A DNA stretch of 64,000 bases from Cycas panzhihuaensis (GCA_023213395.1 CM041465.1:219735741-219799740); one strand, 5' to 3'. Positions 10,200 through 22,374 are shown, counted from the stretch's first letter. Notes: a model not told the origin generated them from the sequence alone. Numbers and translations are program-made.

Positions 10200-10997
10200 C
10201 TAAATGCCCAAGAAATAGTGAAGTTTCCCAAGATCCGTCATGTCGAATGAAGCTCCCAAATTGGACTTGACTTCGGCTATAGCCTTGCTACGATTACCGC
10301 CGATGATTAGATCATCCACATACACCACACAAGCAACTACGGAAGTCCCTCTTCTTTTCACATACAGGTTTGGGTCGAGTTCTGAAATTTCAAAACCTTC
10401 AGCTTTCAACTTAGCATCCATCTTCTCATACCAAGCACGAGGTGCTTGTTTCAGGCCATAGATTGATTTCTTCAAACGGCAAACAAGATGCTCCTGGCCA
10501 TCCTTAATGAATCCCAGAGGCTGCGACATGTATATCTCCTCCTTTAGATCCCCATTAAGGAATGCAGACTTAACGTCCATCTGGTGTAACTTCCAATCTA
10601 AAGCAGCTGCTAAGGAAATGAGTAAGTAGACCGTTGTCATTCTGGAGACTGGTGCAAATGTCTCCTCATAGTCAATTCCTTCTTTCTGCTTGAATCCCTG
10701 CGCAACAAGTCTGGCCTTATACTTGTCCACCTCTCCATCGGAGCGGAACTTTGTCTTATAGACCCACTTGCATCCAACAAGATTCTTCGATGGAGGTAGT
10801 GGAACCAAATCCCACGTATCGTTCTTCATCAGAGAACCATACTCTTCCTCCATTGCAGCTCTCCATCGTGGATCTCCTTTCGCTTCGGCAAACGAATCAG
10901 GATCACTGGAGTCATTGGTGTCGACCAGTAGAGTTCGACCGCATCTTGACTTGGTTCGTCTATCATCGATGCTTGCATCGCCACACCGAATCTTCAA
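10200..10997 (-). pseudogene. Element A reverse transcriptase
   Basis: 265 codons of copia RT (RVT_2). It starts in the linker, then gives NDTWDLVPLP, GCKWVYKTKFRSDGEVDKYK, ARLVAQGFKQKEGIDYEETF, APVSRMTTV, QMDVKSAFLNGDL, EIYMSQPLGF, YGLKQAPRAWYEKMD and the catalytic YVDD (VVYVDDLII). The only visible defect is the TAG at the end of FLGI, after the catalytic core. RT copies element RNA into DNA in cytoplasmic particles. It is the best preserved RT in the window, and nearly the same protein is encoded by the more decayed element C. Confidence 0.95.
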
Positions 10998-11010
10998 GAG
11001 TTTTCCTTGC

Positions 11011-12224
11011 CTATAAAGGTATAGAAGGACCGTTCTTTGGAGGTACTTCTACTAGTGGCGGTTCCTCACTATTACGCGTCCCACTTGGTCCTGCTTCCTC
11101 AGGTGCTACAACGACTGGCTCATTGTCCTCTTCGCTTGAAGAATCTGGGAATGGGAGAAGGGGAGGGTAAAAAGCTTCCTCTGATGCTCTTTCAGCATGA
11201 TACATCGATGACTCGTCAAATTTAACATCCCGACTAACCACAATCTTCTCCCCCTGTGGATTCCATAGTCTGTAAACTTTGTTCTTCGTGCAATACCCCA
11301 TGAATATGCACTTCAGACTCTTTCGATCCAGCTTTTTGCGAGTATCATCAGGGATGTGGGCGTACGTTATACACCCAAACGTTCTCAAATGACTAATGGT
11401 AGGCTTCCGACCGGTCCATTTCTCTTCGGGGGTCATCTTTGAATGCTGAGTGGGTACCTTGTTCAATATATAAACAGCAGTCGCCATAGCTTCTGCCCAA
11501 AACTTGATTGGCGAGTTTTAGCATGCACCATACACCTCGCCATCTCTATCATGGTACGATTCTTTCTTTCGGAGAACTCCGTTACATTGTGGGGTATACG
11601 GACCGTAAACTCCGCTTTATACCATGGTTATGACAGGCGATTAAACGTATGATTGTCGTATTCCTTACCATTATCACTTCGTAAAGTTTTTATTTTCTTT
11701 TCACTTTCGTTTTCAACCATCGCTTTCCAATCACAGAAGCGATCAAATACATCTGACTTGTTTTTGAGAAAATAAACCCAGGATTTCCTAGTGTAATCGT
11801 CCATAAACACGAGTGTATAACGAGCTTCTGATATCGAAGGATTAGGAAGTGGTCCCATAATGTTTGAATGCACAAGCTCCAGCTTCTCCTTAGCTCTCCA
11901 GGCGTTATCCCGAGCAAAAGGATAGTGATGATGCTTGCCATACATGCATCCTTCGCATACACCATCCGGCGGTGGCGGCGGCAACGCATCCACCATCTTC
12001 AACCTCTTCAGCAGTGCAATACTTCTGTAATTAAGGTGCCCAAGGCGATTGTGCCACAGTTTATTCACGTCATCCGCACTGGCAACAAAGGCATAAGACT
12101 TCTTCGGAGATTGAAACTTCTCAAACACCCAGAAGTTGTCCATGACTTTTCCGGTAGCTATGACAGCAAAATTCTGTTTTGGGTCCTTAATCAGACACTT
12201 ATCTTCATAGAGCTCCACTTTCAT
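11011..12224 (-). pseudogene. Element A GAG-pre-integrase and integrase
   Basis: 12224-11628 gives the pre-integrase zinc region (LWHNRLGHLN, then CEGCMYGKHH, an HHCC finger) and the first two catalytic aspartates (MDDYTRKSWVYF and RSDNGKEY). The stretch 11490-11630 is shifted out of frame, but the catalytic glutamate can still be read in ERKNRTMIEMARCM. 11487-11011 continues with AVYILNKVPT, TPEEKWTGRKP, LRTFGCITYAHIPDDTRKKL and the long variable C-terminus. DDE residues are all present in the DNA, but the reading frame is broken at least twice. The C-terminus runs into the RT linker after one stop. Confidence 0.92.
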
Positions 12225-13315
12225 ACCTTGTTTGCAGATCTCCCTAGCGACGGAAGGTTCAACTGCATCTTGGGTACATAGTATACCCCGGAAAACTTGC
12301 CTCCTGCAATGGAAACATCACCGATACCATCCACTGGCAATACGCGGGCATCTCCAAGAACAATCTCAGCTTCACTCTGATTTGAGTTCAACTTATTAAA
12401 GTTACGCCTCTGGTAAGAGATGTGCTTCTGCGCTCCAGAATCCAATACCCAATAGTCTCTCCGATTTGATTCGGCTGACAAGGTTTGTGCTCGAACGCAA
12501 TGGGCAGCAACACCCTTTCCTTTATCATCCTGGTTGCCTTTGCGTTTATCACGACGCTTGAACCAACAGTTCTTCTCACGGTGACCATCCTTTTTGCAAT
12601 AATTGCACTTTCCATTAAACTTCTTCTTGTCTTGGGAGCTTTCTCTAGACCGTTGTGTGATCTTCTCCTCCTTCGGAGCCTCCATCCGCTGAGTTTTCAT
12701 GGCTAAGGCCTGACTTGAACCGGATCCTCCAAGCAAACCATGATGTTTTAGCTTGGTGTCCTCTGCTAGAATTAGGTTTTTAAACCCGTCAAAAGTTTCT
12801 GCCTCCATCACTTCGTCTCTACCGTATATGGCCTGGAATGTGGCGAATGCAGCTGGCAGCTTCGACATGATTATCGCAAACAGGAGCGCATCATCGATCG
12901 ATTTCAGCTTTAACTCTTCTAACTTGATCTTCAAGTCGGTTATCTTGTTCAGGTAGGAGCTGATGTTGTTTTCATCTTCGACTTTTGAATTGAGTAGTTC
13001 CAACATCAAAGCAAGACGCCTATTCGTCTTTTTCTTCTCAAAAGTGTCACACAACTTCGTCCAAATCTCGGCTGGGTCGTCTAGATTGTGAACAAGGGCT
13101 CTCTGGTTCGGCGCTAGTGAAAGTTTCAGTAGCCCAACGGCCATAAATTGCTTCTCTTCAAGTCTAATCCGCTCCTTATAGTCAAGTGGGACTGACTCAA
13201 GTTTTGCCTTGGTGATTCCCCAGAGTTGGTTCACCATTAGAATTAGCTCCATGTTAGCTTTCCATTCGCTGAAGTTGTTACCATTAAAGATAACCTTCGG
13301 CGTAAGCTTCTCCAT
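12221..13315 (-). pseudogene. Element A gag and protease
   Basis: The start is taken at the ATG at 13315 (MEKLTPKVIFNGNNF). The gag domain shows the copia pattern (FSEWKANMELILM, LWGITKAK, IWTKLCDTFEKKKTNRRLAL, ILAEDTKLKHHG). A CCHC zinc knuckle follows (CNYCKKDGHREKNC), then the aspartic protease active site VLDSGAQKHIS, with the usual DSGA intact. The frame changes near 12235-12250, just before the pre-integrase part. Gag packages element RNA and the protease cuts the polyprotein. Element C has a close relative of this protein. Confidence 0.94.
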
Positions 13316-14810
13316 TTCGAATATTTGGCTACAAAATGAAGTACACAACACCAAACGGACGTATTAAGGATGAAAATGCACCCTTGTGACCTTCCTTTGC
13401 TTCACGAGCACACTTCCAAGGGACCCTAACACAGATTATGCTCACGTCACTTGAGCCATTGACTGTAATTCTTTCCTTTTCTGTCAACAAACGTCCTTAG
13501 GTGGTCATTAAACGTCACACCCGACACTCCAAATGACCAAAAAATGCTCGTTTTAGTACAAAGAAGGTACCACAAGATGACGGTGCACGGTCACAAGTCT
13601 CAAATACACACACAACGCCTCAATCCACGCTTGAAATGGGTCAACAACGCTTCAATACTCCAAGTATTATTTTCAAATATCAACAAAAGTTCGTATTTCA
13701 ATAGTGTAAAGGGTCACTTTTTATATTTTCACTTTGAGGGGAATATTCCAAAAGGCATATTCCCAAGAAGTGCGACTTTTGTGAACAACAGCCTCTTATC
13801 ACTTACTCCACGTGCCTTAAATCAGCAACCAAATAGATTTGAATTATGCTAAGGTCTAAACTTAGCACTAAATCAATCAAAAAACATGTTGAGAGGTTGC
13901 ACGGGATATAGAGAGAGGACGCGGCTGTTAAGGAAAGCCGCTGGTTATCACGCCATGTGCATTTGTTTGTACGGTGAATCACTACGAATGCGGTCCGCTA
14001 CTCTCAAAATGAGCATAGCCAGAGAGAAACACGCCCAACCACTCTAGAAAGGCGCCCAGTCAGGGAGAAACACGCCCAAAAACGGCCCAGCTGTGAGTAT
14101 TAAGTGCCCAGCCAAAGAGAAACACGCCCAGCCACTCTAGAAAGGCGCCCAGTCAGGGAGAAACACGCTAAAAACGGCCCAGCTGTGAGTATTAAGCGCT
14201 CAGCCAACAATCCGTACTTTGGCTTTGTATATCTCTGCTGTTTTAGTGTTGTACAGCGCTTATTTTATGTATACAAGTCTCCAAAATTTCAAAGAATGTC
14301 TTAACACACAGGTGCGGGCTCAATACAGTGAATTCACCCAAGGAGAGGGGTCACAAAAGCACAACAACTCAAAAAAATATGAAGATCTGCTAGATACAAC
14401 ACTTAAACCAAGTGTAGCAGGCTGCAAACGATCCAAAAAAGGCTTTATCTCTCCCTTATACAGACTTGTAGGTAGATGACTCCAGAAAGTGCTCTTTCCT
14501 TATGAGTTTTATTGTGTTTTGATCAACTTACTTGTATACAAAGAAGGCTGTCCTCAAAGTCGCCAAGTCACCAACAGAATGAGTTCGGCACGCCTGAATA
14601 TTGACTCCGATAACCCTTACACTTTGTTGAATAGTGATCTCCACTGCTCCAACAACCACTGATTTTCTATGCCTGCGTCTGCACGATGCTGGAGTTGATG
14701 AACCCTCAAGATTCGTCTTGGGTCAGACGGCATCACCCGGTGACCAACGATCCAATCTCCCCGCTCACCGTCAAGCTTCAGCTGTGCAGGACCCTATCGC
14801 TCTAATACCA
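13316..14810 (-). other. Element A 5' leader
   Basis: No coding frame is recognised between the gag start and the 5' LTR. The PBS (window GCTCTAATACCA, ending at 14810) abuts the LTR. The leader holds a 93-bp tandem duplication, listed separately. Confidence 0.8.
14017..14202. repeat. 93-bp tandem duplication in the leader of element A
   Basis: The unit beginning AGCCAGAGAGAAACACGCCC at 14017 is repeated at 14110 as AGCCAAAGAGAAACACGCCC, with the same internal words (ACTCTAGAAAGGCGCCCAGT, CGGCCCAGCTGTGAGTATTA). Within each unit the phrase GAGAAACACGC itself occurs twice. The leader of element C (29780-29850) has a related phrase but not the duplication. Confidence 0.88.
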
Positions 14811-15154
14811 TGTTCGAGAACATAAAGACATACATGTGTTCTCATACGCAGGATCTTTTACCATACACAGCAAGCACAATATAAAATATACACAGAAGAT
14901 AGGCACAGAACACAGGATATACGTGGGAAACCCTTTCGGGAAAAACCCACCACAAAAGGATCCTCAAGGGATCATTGATTATTACACAATGAACTTGGAT
15001 GATGAATATACAAGGCCTCAACTCTCCAAGAGGTGCCACCCGATTAGGGTTGTGACCCTCCGAATAAGTCGCACCTTTTCGCTCACATCGTTTCACATAA
15101 TTAAACCACATTAACATTAATTAAGTGGCTTAATAATTAACTGCCACGCTAACA
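14811..15154 (-). repeat. Element A 5' LTR
   Basis: 344 bp, TGTTCGAGAAC...CGCTAACA in window orientation, nearly identical to 8916-9270. TTCAT follows at 15155-15159. The 5' LTR would drive transcription leftward. Confidence 0.95.
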
Positions 15155-15368
15155 TTCATAATGGTAAATTAATCGCTACCTCAAAGTATGGTAGGCTCTA
15201 AACTGCCTTACTTAATATCTCAAGTATCTTTGACTTCTACTAACCACTTTATTAATGACATTGACCAAGAATATTCTCACTAAGAATATCCTATATGAGA
15301 AAATATTCTAATAAAATTACAAATGAACTTAAATGAACATGAAATGGGAATGCACATTATTTTTAACA
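15155..15368 (-). repeat. Element B 3' LTR, inner part
   Basis: Continues the B LTR after insertion of A and matches 35171-35398 (AATGGTAAATTAA, GGTAGGCTCTAAACT, CATGAAATGGG, ATGCACATTATTT). It ends in TTTTAACA and then the polypurine tract. Confidence 0.93.
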
Positions 15369-15380
15369 CCCTCCCATAAT

Positions 15381-16889
15381 ATTAAGTTCATTTTCTCTCA
15401 TAAACATCAATGTCCTAAGTCTCTTAAATCTCTCGTAGCTTAAGGCTTTGGTGAGAATATCTGTTATTTGATCATTTGTATGACAAGAGATCAACTCAAC
15501 TATGCCATTCTCCACTTGCTCTCGAATAGGTGATCGTGTATTTCCACATGCTTGGTTCTGGCATTGAAAATTGAATTCTTCGATAGTTGAATGGCGCCTT
15601 GATTGTCGCAAAATAATAGAGTAGACCCATCTTGAACAAGTCTAAAGTGATCAAGAAGTCCTCTAAGCCAAAGAGTTTCATAGGTTGCTGTAACTACAAC
15701 TTTATATTTAGTCTCTGTGGAAGATAAAGAAACTGTTGATTATAATTTGCTACTCCAAGAGATCAAACCAGAACTAAGTGCAAAAGCATATCCTGATGTA
15801 GATCTTCTCTTATCAACATCTCTTGCCCAATTTGAGTCGGTGAAGCCTTGTAATATGAATTCAAAGGATTTTTGAAACAATAGTCCAAACGGAATAGTTC
15901 CATGAGCATATCTTAGAATGTGTTTTGTTGCTTTCCAATGTGTGGTGGATGGAGTATTCATGTATCGTGATATAACACCAACAACGAAACTCAAATAAGG
16001 TCTAGTGTTAGCCAAATATATAAGACTTTCCACTAATTGCCTGTATAGAGTTTCATCACCAATTGGATGGGTGTCGCAATTGATTTACAGTTTTTCATAT
16101 GGAAGTGTTTCAACAAATCATAAGCATATTTTGACTGAGATACAAAGATATGATCACCCTTCTGCCAGATTTCCATCCAAGGTAGAAGTGTAAAAGTCCA
16201 AGATCAGTCATTTCAAAAACTTTTGACAATTGCTTTTGAGTATGCTAATCTTTTCAGTATTACAACTAGTCAAAATGAGGTCATCAACATACAAAGCTAT
16301 AATTAGGATTTGATCATTCTTATGTGATACATATAAATTGTGATTTGATTAACATCTTGTGAATCCAATAGAGATAAAATAATAATCATCATTGCGTGAA
16401 TACCATGCTCTTGGTGCCTGGTTAAGCCTGTAGAGAGCTTTTTTCAATGTGCAAACAAGCTACTCGCCTCCAACTTTCGCAAACCCTTCAGGTTGTTTCA
16501 TGTAGACTTCTTCATCTAAAATGCCATCCAAGAATGCATTTTTTACGTCCATTTGATGAAGTTCTCAACCAAATTGAGCTACAAGAGAAATTCGTATCAA
16601 GATAGTGGTCATTTTCAGTTATTTTAAAAGCTTTTAACAATTGCTTTTTTAGTGTGTTGATCTTTTTAGTATTATAATTAGTTAACATGAAGTCATCAAC
16701 ATATAAAGCTACAATTAGGATTTGATCATCATCATGTGATACATACAAACTATGTTTTGATTCAGATCTTATGAATCTAAGAGAGTTGAAATAATCATCA
16801 ATGCATGAATACCATGCCTTTGGTGCCTATTTAAGCTTATAGAGAGCTTTCTTTAATTTGCATACAAACTGCTCACCTCCAACTTTCTC
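15381..16889 (-). pseudogene. Element B RT (C-terminal part) and RNase H
   Basis: Minus strand. The RNase H end (ITDILTKALSYERFKRLRTL) lies beside the polypurine tract. Before it come MESLIYLANTRP, VVGVISRYMNTPSTTHWKAT, LQGFTDSNWARDVDKRRSTS and GYAFALSSGLISWSSK. RT sequence upstream is shifted and partly duplicated: a block beginning at 16205 recurs at 16616 (period about 411). The catalytic YVDD survives in ALYVDDFML (frame 16512-16748). Element C interrupts the RT at 16890, and the N-terminal RT continues at 30901. Many stops and frameshifts make it inactive. Confidence 0.9.
16205..16889. repeat. about 411-bp tandem duplication within B reverse transcriptase
   Basis: The block 16205-16615 (CAGTCATTTCAAAAACTTTT, ATGAGGTCATCAACATA, GATTTGATCATTCT, AATACCATGCTCTTGGTGCC) recurs from 16616 (CAGTTATTTTAAAAGCTTTT, ATGAAGTCATCAACATA, and so on). 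The second copy continues until element C cuts it at 16890 and resumes after C at 30901. The copies have diverged, so the duplication is old but inside B. Confidence 0.85.
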
Positions 16890-17244
16890 TGTTCAGAAAC
16901 ATGAAATCATACACAAATGTTCCCATCTGTAGAATCTTTAACCATACATAGCAAGTAAACAAGAAGACACACAGAAAACAGATGCACAGTACACATGATT
17001 TACGTAGGAAAACCCTTTAAGGAAAAAACTCACCACAAAAGGATTCTTGATGGATCACATTAATTATTGCACAATGACTTGATGCATTGAATACACAAGG
17101 GTCAAGGCATTTATATTCTTCCAAGAGGTGTCACCCGATTGGATTTGTGACCCTTCGAATAAGCCGCACATTTTTGCTTAATCACCTTAGTTAAACCACA
17201 TTAACATTAACATAATGGCTTAACAATCAATTGCCACGTTAACA
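16890..17244 (-). repeat. Element C 3' LTR
   Basis: 355 bp, TGTTCAGAAACATG...CACGTTAACA in window orientation, followed by TCCTCCCTTAATG (polypurine tract on the minus strand). Related in sequence to the LTRs of A. Confidence 0.93.
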
Positions 17245-18715
17245 TCCTCCCTTAATGTGAATGTGGGGAGTCTGCCAACTGCAACAACGGTGTTATCACG
17301 AAGGTTGGGACTATCCTGTAGCTTCTTTATCCTTGTCGATACATCCCCCCTCAAGGATAACATTGGTGAGTCCTAGTCTGGTATGCATCTTCATGAATTG
17401 ATCTTCAGTGAATGGCTTGGTGAACAGGTTCATTAGTTAGAATTCACTCGTACAATAGTCAACCTGCAGCTTCCCTGACTTGATCTGTTCATGAATGTAA
17501 TGGTGCTGAATCTCGATATGCTTCGTACGGGCATGAAACTCTAGATTCTTCGACAGACGAATGGTACTCTAATTATTAAGAAAGATAACCAGATGTCCAT
17601 TCGAAACTCCAAGAAACTCCAAGAGACCTTGCAACCATACTGCTTTCTTCGCACCAACACTAAGTCCTTGATGTTCTACCTCTGTAGAAGATAACACCAC
17701 TGTTTGTTGCTTTTTTGACTGCCACAAAACAAAACCATTACCAACACCATATAGGTATCCAACAATGGATTTCCGATTGTCAAAGTCTTCTCTCCAATTA
17801 GCATCTGTGTAGCCATGCAACCTTATCTCTTCACCTCGACGGTATTCGAGACCAAGATTGATTGTTCCATTTAGATATTTCAGAATCTGCTTCGCTGCAA
17901 CCAAATGAGGCTCCTAAGGATTCTGCATGTAGCGGGAAACCAATCCAACAGCATATGCGATATCTGGACTAGTATGAATCAAATAGATTAGACTCCCTTT
18001 TAACTAGCGATATTTTGTGCCATCTACAGAGGGTTTGGCAATAACCTTTTGCAACCTTACGCCTTTTATACATGGTGTTGCAACTGGTTTGTAATTTTGC
18101 ATTCCAAATTTCTCCGGCAAGTTCTTCACATACTGCGATTGAAACAACACGATCCTATCATCCATCTGCCTGATCTGAATGCCCAAGAAGTAGTGAAGTC
18201 TCCTGAGGTCTGTCATGTCAAATGAAGCTCCCAGATTGGATTTGACTTTAGCAATAACTTTGGTACAGTTACCGCTGATAATCAAAGCATCCACATACAT
18301 CACGCAAGCAACAATTGAAGTCCCTCTTCTCTTCACATATAGGTTCGGGTCGAGTTCAGAAATCTCAAAACTTTCAGCTTTCAACTTAGCATCCATCTTC
18401 TCATACCAAGCATGGGGTGTTTGTTTTAGGCCATTGATTGATTTTTTCAAACGGAAAACAAGATGCTCCTAGCCATCCTTAACGAATCCCAGAGGTTGTG
18501 ACATATAAATCTCTTCTTTTAGATCTCCATTAAGGAATGTTGACTTGACATCTATCTGGTGTAACTCCCAACCATAAGTAGCTGCTAAGGAAATGAGCAA
18601 TGGAGCCGTTGTCATTCTGGAGACTGGTGCAAACACCTCCTCATAGTCAATTCCTTCTTTTTGCTTGAATCCCTACGCGACAAGTCTAGCCTTGTACTTG
18701 TCCACCTCTCCATCG
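17245..18715 (-). pseudogene. Element C RT (C-terminal part) and RNase H
   Basis: Minus strand: 18450-18004 gives NGLKQTPHAWYEKMDAKLKA, FEISELDPNLYVKRRGTS and the RT active site as VMYVDALI, where the second aspartate of YVDD is alanine. It continues with SQYVKNLPEKFGMQNYKPVA. 17904-17569 gives RNase H (MVAAKQILKYLNGTINLGLE, GYTDANWREDFDNRKS, VGAKKAVWLQGLLEFLG). The last part, with DVFTKPL-type sequence, is shifted. The RT is cut at 18716 by element D, and its N-terminal part continues at 26460. This RT is inactive both by interruption and by the catalytic change. Confidence 0.92.
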
Positions 18716-19081
18716 TGTGACGATGTTAATGTCACATGGTTATTTCATGAAGTTAGAATTAGATAAAGTCACTTTTATGTTTATAACTTTAGGATAAGGT
18801 GACTATGCCTAAGTCACTTAAGTGAAATGACATAAAGCTCATTTCATTGTAATTTCATGTAATCTCATTTGAATGTCATTGGAAGGGAAAACTCAAATTC
18901 CAAATCCTAATGAGCATCCTCATTATATAAGCTGAAATTACATGGAGAGTGATCATATTCTACACTTCTCCTCTTTGAGCTCAAGCTATTAGCATTCTCT
19001 TGTTGAGTACATTGTGCTTGTCTCCACTATTTGCCATTGTGTAGTGTTAGTGCACTAGATCCCTAGATCATTCCCTCAACA
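18716..19081 (+). repeat. Element D 5' LTR
   Basis: 366 bp, TGTGACGATG...CCCTCAACA. The TATA-like CATTATATAAGC at about 18921-18932 is the likely promoter core and is conserved in all four LTRs of the D/E family. Confidence 0.95.
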
Positions 19082-21181
19082 AGTGGTATCCTAGTGTCAC
19101 ACTCACTTGCAAGGAGATTGCAAGCTATGTTCTCCTCTTCTTCACCATTCATGTGAAGTGAAGAGTTGAGATTTTTTTTTAAATCCATTTTTTAAAGCTC
19201 TTTTTATAGCAGATTTTTAGTACAAAATTATATGTTGTTGTACTATCTTATTTCTGCAGATAAGAGGAAGGAGTGTGGTTGCTTAAAAGCAACCTATTTG
19301 GTGTTTAAAGAAGCACAGGAATTGCTCACCGGTGATAGCAATTTTCAGCCATCTTTTTAGCCCCAACTGCATTTTGGCCTATTTTGGCCATTTTTGTAGT
19401 AAAAGTCGATTTCAAGGTTGCAGAAGAAGAAATCGGTGACTCTCATCGATTAGAGGTAGATTTTAAAGTATAAAATCAAACCGTCTGCACGGCAGATTTA
19501 ATTTCCGCATTTCCGTGATGCGGCCAAAGAATCAAAGTGCCCAGAATCGCACGAAATTTCACCAGTAGGTGCGTCTTGGCCTCCTAAGCACTTTTGTCTA
19601 CTGGAGCGACGCGAGATTTTGAGTTTAAAGCGGTCAAACAGCCTGTTTTTGCAGTCATTCTTCAAATTTAAAAATCTCAGATCTAGAAAAATCTGAGGAG
19701 TTTTTTCCTGCTGTAATACATGTTTTTGGATCTCCTCGTCCCGATCTATCATTTGGGACATGCCTAACATGAATCCGACGCTCCGTTGAAAAGTTATGAC
19801 AATTTTTAGGTTTTCTAGTACATTTTGGCCGCAAGTTAAAACTGGCTTTTTTGCCTGTTTTTCACAAGATTTTTCAAAAACTTTGTATATTTGGAAAGTG
19901 CAGGTGAAGGCCAAGAAATCTGGAAATTTTTAATTTTTTCAAAATTTTTTGAAATTTGTGCCATATAGCTAAGACAAGATGGTACAGTCGCCTAACAATG
20001 AGACTTAGTTTGAAAATTTGAATTTTCAACAGACTTGTATTTCTCTCAATTTTTAGTTTTTCTTTGTTCCCTTCTTAAAAAAAAAAGAAAAAAAAAAAAT
20101 TATTGTATGTAAAAGGGGTTTTTTAAAGACATTTATAGCCTTTGTGGCTTTTAGAGGCCTATTTTGGCCCTTTTGTAAAAAGAACAAGGTACTTAAATCC
20201 TTTGTAAAGCCAATCATCTGGATCAGAGCAATATCTGATGATTTGGCTCATCATGTGTATGATTTTAATGGTTGCATGCACTTGGAGACTTCATTGAGTG
20301 CCACTTGGGCACATAGAGTGCCATTTGGGCACTAGGTGAACACGGCAACAACACTTAAGTGGAGCATTTACCTTCATTTACATTCAGTTTTCAGTTATTT
20401 TTACATGACATTCGAGAACAAGAGCACTTTTCTTAAAATCATCTCATCTCGACGACTTTATACCGCCAGTTCTTGACTTGTGCGCATACTCGCCTTGGTT
20501 GAAATAGACCAAGGTTGGCCGAAGTCCAGGCCCTAAGTGAGGTGTGAGTTTCATACTGGTCCGTCATAACCAGATAGTGGTGGAGGGACAAAGTTAGCCA
20601 TACCTACGGCCTCCAATCAGGGATTATCCTGATAACCATCCGGAAAAACTGAAAACCCTTAATCAAGATAATTAATTTAGCTGGGTCAATATCCGTCATA
20701 GTCGTGGGACATGCACGTACTTCTCTTCGGAGAGTATATCGCTGCTCATTGGTGAACTTGGTGAGGACCGACAGTACTTGGGCTCCACGTTTACTTGGAT
20801 TTCATCACCGAGGAACGGTGCGGGTATCGCGGGTGAAGGCCATTAATTACGTATACTAGAAGCCCCCTTAGGCATCGACACCTCACCTACTTTGGATACA
20901 AGTTAGAGGTTTGGGTTTGTTACACACCCTACATCACTTTGGTTATCAGTTGTGTGCACCCACATGGCGGCTTCTATATAGGCCTTCTCACTTATCTTGA
21001 TTAGATCACTTACATCACATACTTACTTGTGATCTCTTTGCTTCCACATCTTACATTGCATCACTTCATTATTCCTTGCGTCGGTAGACTATCACAAGTG
21101 TCAGTGACTCCACCTTCTTCTACTTAATGCATTTTCCTACACATTTATATACATCACTCTTATTCATCTTTTCACACCACC
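19082..21181 (+). other. Element D 5' leader
   Basis: About 2.1 kb before the gag ATG, without a convincing gene. An AT-rich part (19900-20110) with A-runs is followed by GC-richer sequence (20440-20900). The same leader, with similar landmarks, is present in element E on the other strand (49066-51204). A 63-codon open stretch conserved in both copies starts with GTG, not ATG, so I do not call it a gene. Confidence 0.7.
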
Positions 21182-22374
21182 ATGTCGACCAACTTCAAGT
21201 AGAATGTGAATCATGCTAAAAGGGAAGGAGAATTGGGATCTATGGTTCACGGGAGTTAAGAACGCAACCAAGTATGAGGGACTCTAGCTGGACCACTTGG
21301 AGCAAACCCCGATAGTACCTGCTACCGACACCACACCACAGAGTGGTGGCACACCTCCAACTCCTCCAGCTCATAATCCGCAACGGCGACAGTGGATCAT
21401 TGAAGACCAGAAGATCAGAGCAGGGATCCTGCTAGTTACAGATTACTTCTTGCACAACCTGATTGATGACATGCAGAACGACATTGCCTTCAAGGTCCTT
21501 GAAGTCCTCAAAAGAAACTTTGATACTCGATCAGACTTGGAGTTTGTTCATATGGTATTGAAGATGAACAAGATGCGAATGCAGAAAGGGCAAGCACATG
21601 AAACCATCAATGCTCTTCGTCCCATTAAACAGGCCATTGATAGGGATTTTAAGACCCAATGCATAACTTGGGCCTTCTTAATTTAATCCAGTCTGCATGT
21701 TCCTGATTATAAGAACCTACTAGGAAATCTTCAGTCATCTAGCACACTGAAGACCCTCAACTTCGAAGCATTAGCTGAGAAGTTTATTGAACATGACAAG
21801 ACCTTCACTACTAGCTTCCCACTTTCAGATTCAACTCCTAATGCAACCTTTAAAGCTGACATGGACGAGGAAGTATACTACACCAAACAGCAAGGTCAAT
21901 CTTCACGCGGAGGAAGAAGAGGTCGTGGAAGAGGCAGGGGAAAGCAACAGGAACAACAGCAAAGGCAACAACAAGGTCAAGAAGAAAACAAGAGTCAAAA
22001 GATCCAATCGAGATGACCAAATAACAATGCTCCCACGTGTCAAAGGTGTAACAGGAAAGGACACCTTGCAAAAGATTGCCGCATTGACTACAACAGATTG
22101 CCTCGTCATCAACAACAACAACATCAAGGCTACAATGTTGATGAGAGTCATGATGACTTATTTGCAGGAGCAAATCTCATTGAGGCACGTATTCAACAAA
22201 GTAGGGAAGCATCCACTTCATCTATTGCTTCTAGAGCTAAGAGGTACATCGAGGCACACTGTGGCACAGCCATTTGTCAGCTTGATTCGCCACTACCTCG
22301 ACCACTTGGACAGTAATGCCGCATTGACATCATCATCGATCGGGTTATGGACACGGAGCTACCCAAAGACATGA
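21182..22374 (+). pseudogene. Element D gag and start of protease
   Basis: The ATG at 21182 (MSTNFK) meets TAG at 21200-21202 and a second in-frame TAG at 21285-21287 in the EGL-LDHLE context; the latter is shared with element E. The main gag frame 21297-21686 gives WIIEDQKIRAGILLVTDYFL, VLEVLKRNFDTRSDLEFVHM and MNKMRMQKGQAHETINALRP. Further gag is in other frames: an RG-rich basic stretch (SSRGGRRGRGRGRG) and a CCHC zinc knuckle (CQRCNRKGHLAKDC). The protease site, which reads DTGG in element E, is here VMDTELPK, so it lacks the conserved glycine. Several frameshifts make it non-functional. Confidence 0.9.

Larger units (their letters stand above)
8916..15154 (-). mobile_element. Copia element A, inserted in the 3' LTR of B
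   Basis: Complete 6239-bp element with LTRs at 8916-9270 and 14811-15154, target duplication TTCAT (8911-8915 and 15155-15159), polypurine tract TTAAGGGGGGA beside the left LTR and PBS TGGTATTAGAGC beside the right LTR (both read on the minus strand). Gene order on the minus strand is gag, protease, integrase, RT, RNase H, the copia order. All domains are represented, but the frame is broken by a few frameshifts and stops. The two LTRs look very similar by eye (a handful of substitutions plus a 12-base difference), so it is a comparatively recent insertion. Same family as element C. Confidence 0.96.

Noticed and set aside
19498-19914. 138-codon minus-strand open frame in the leader of D, with a similar plus-strand frame at 50606-50800 in E
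   Set aside because: It lies antisense in a non-coding leader, starts without a convincing ATG context and has no domain; no evidence of transcription.
20144-20335. 63-codon open stretch conserved between the leaders of D and E (E copy at 49929-50120), with only three residue differences
   Set aside because: It starts with GTG in both copies, and no ATG is present in frame nearby. Conservation is explained by overall nucleotide similarity of two related leaders.
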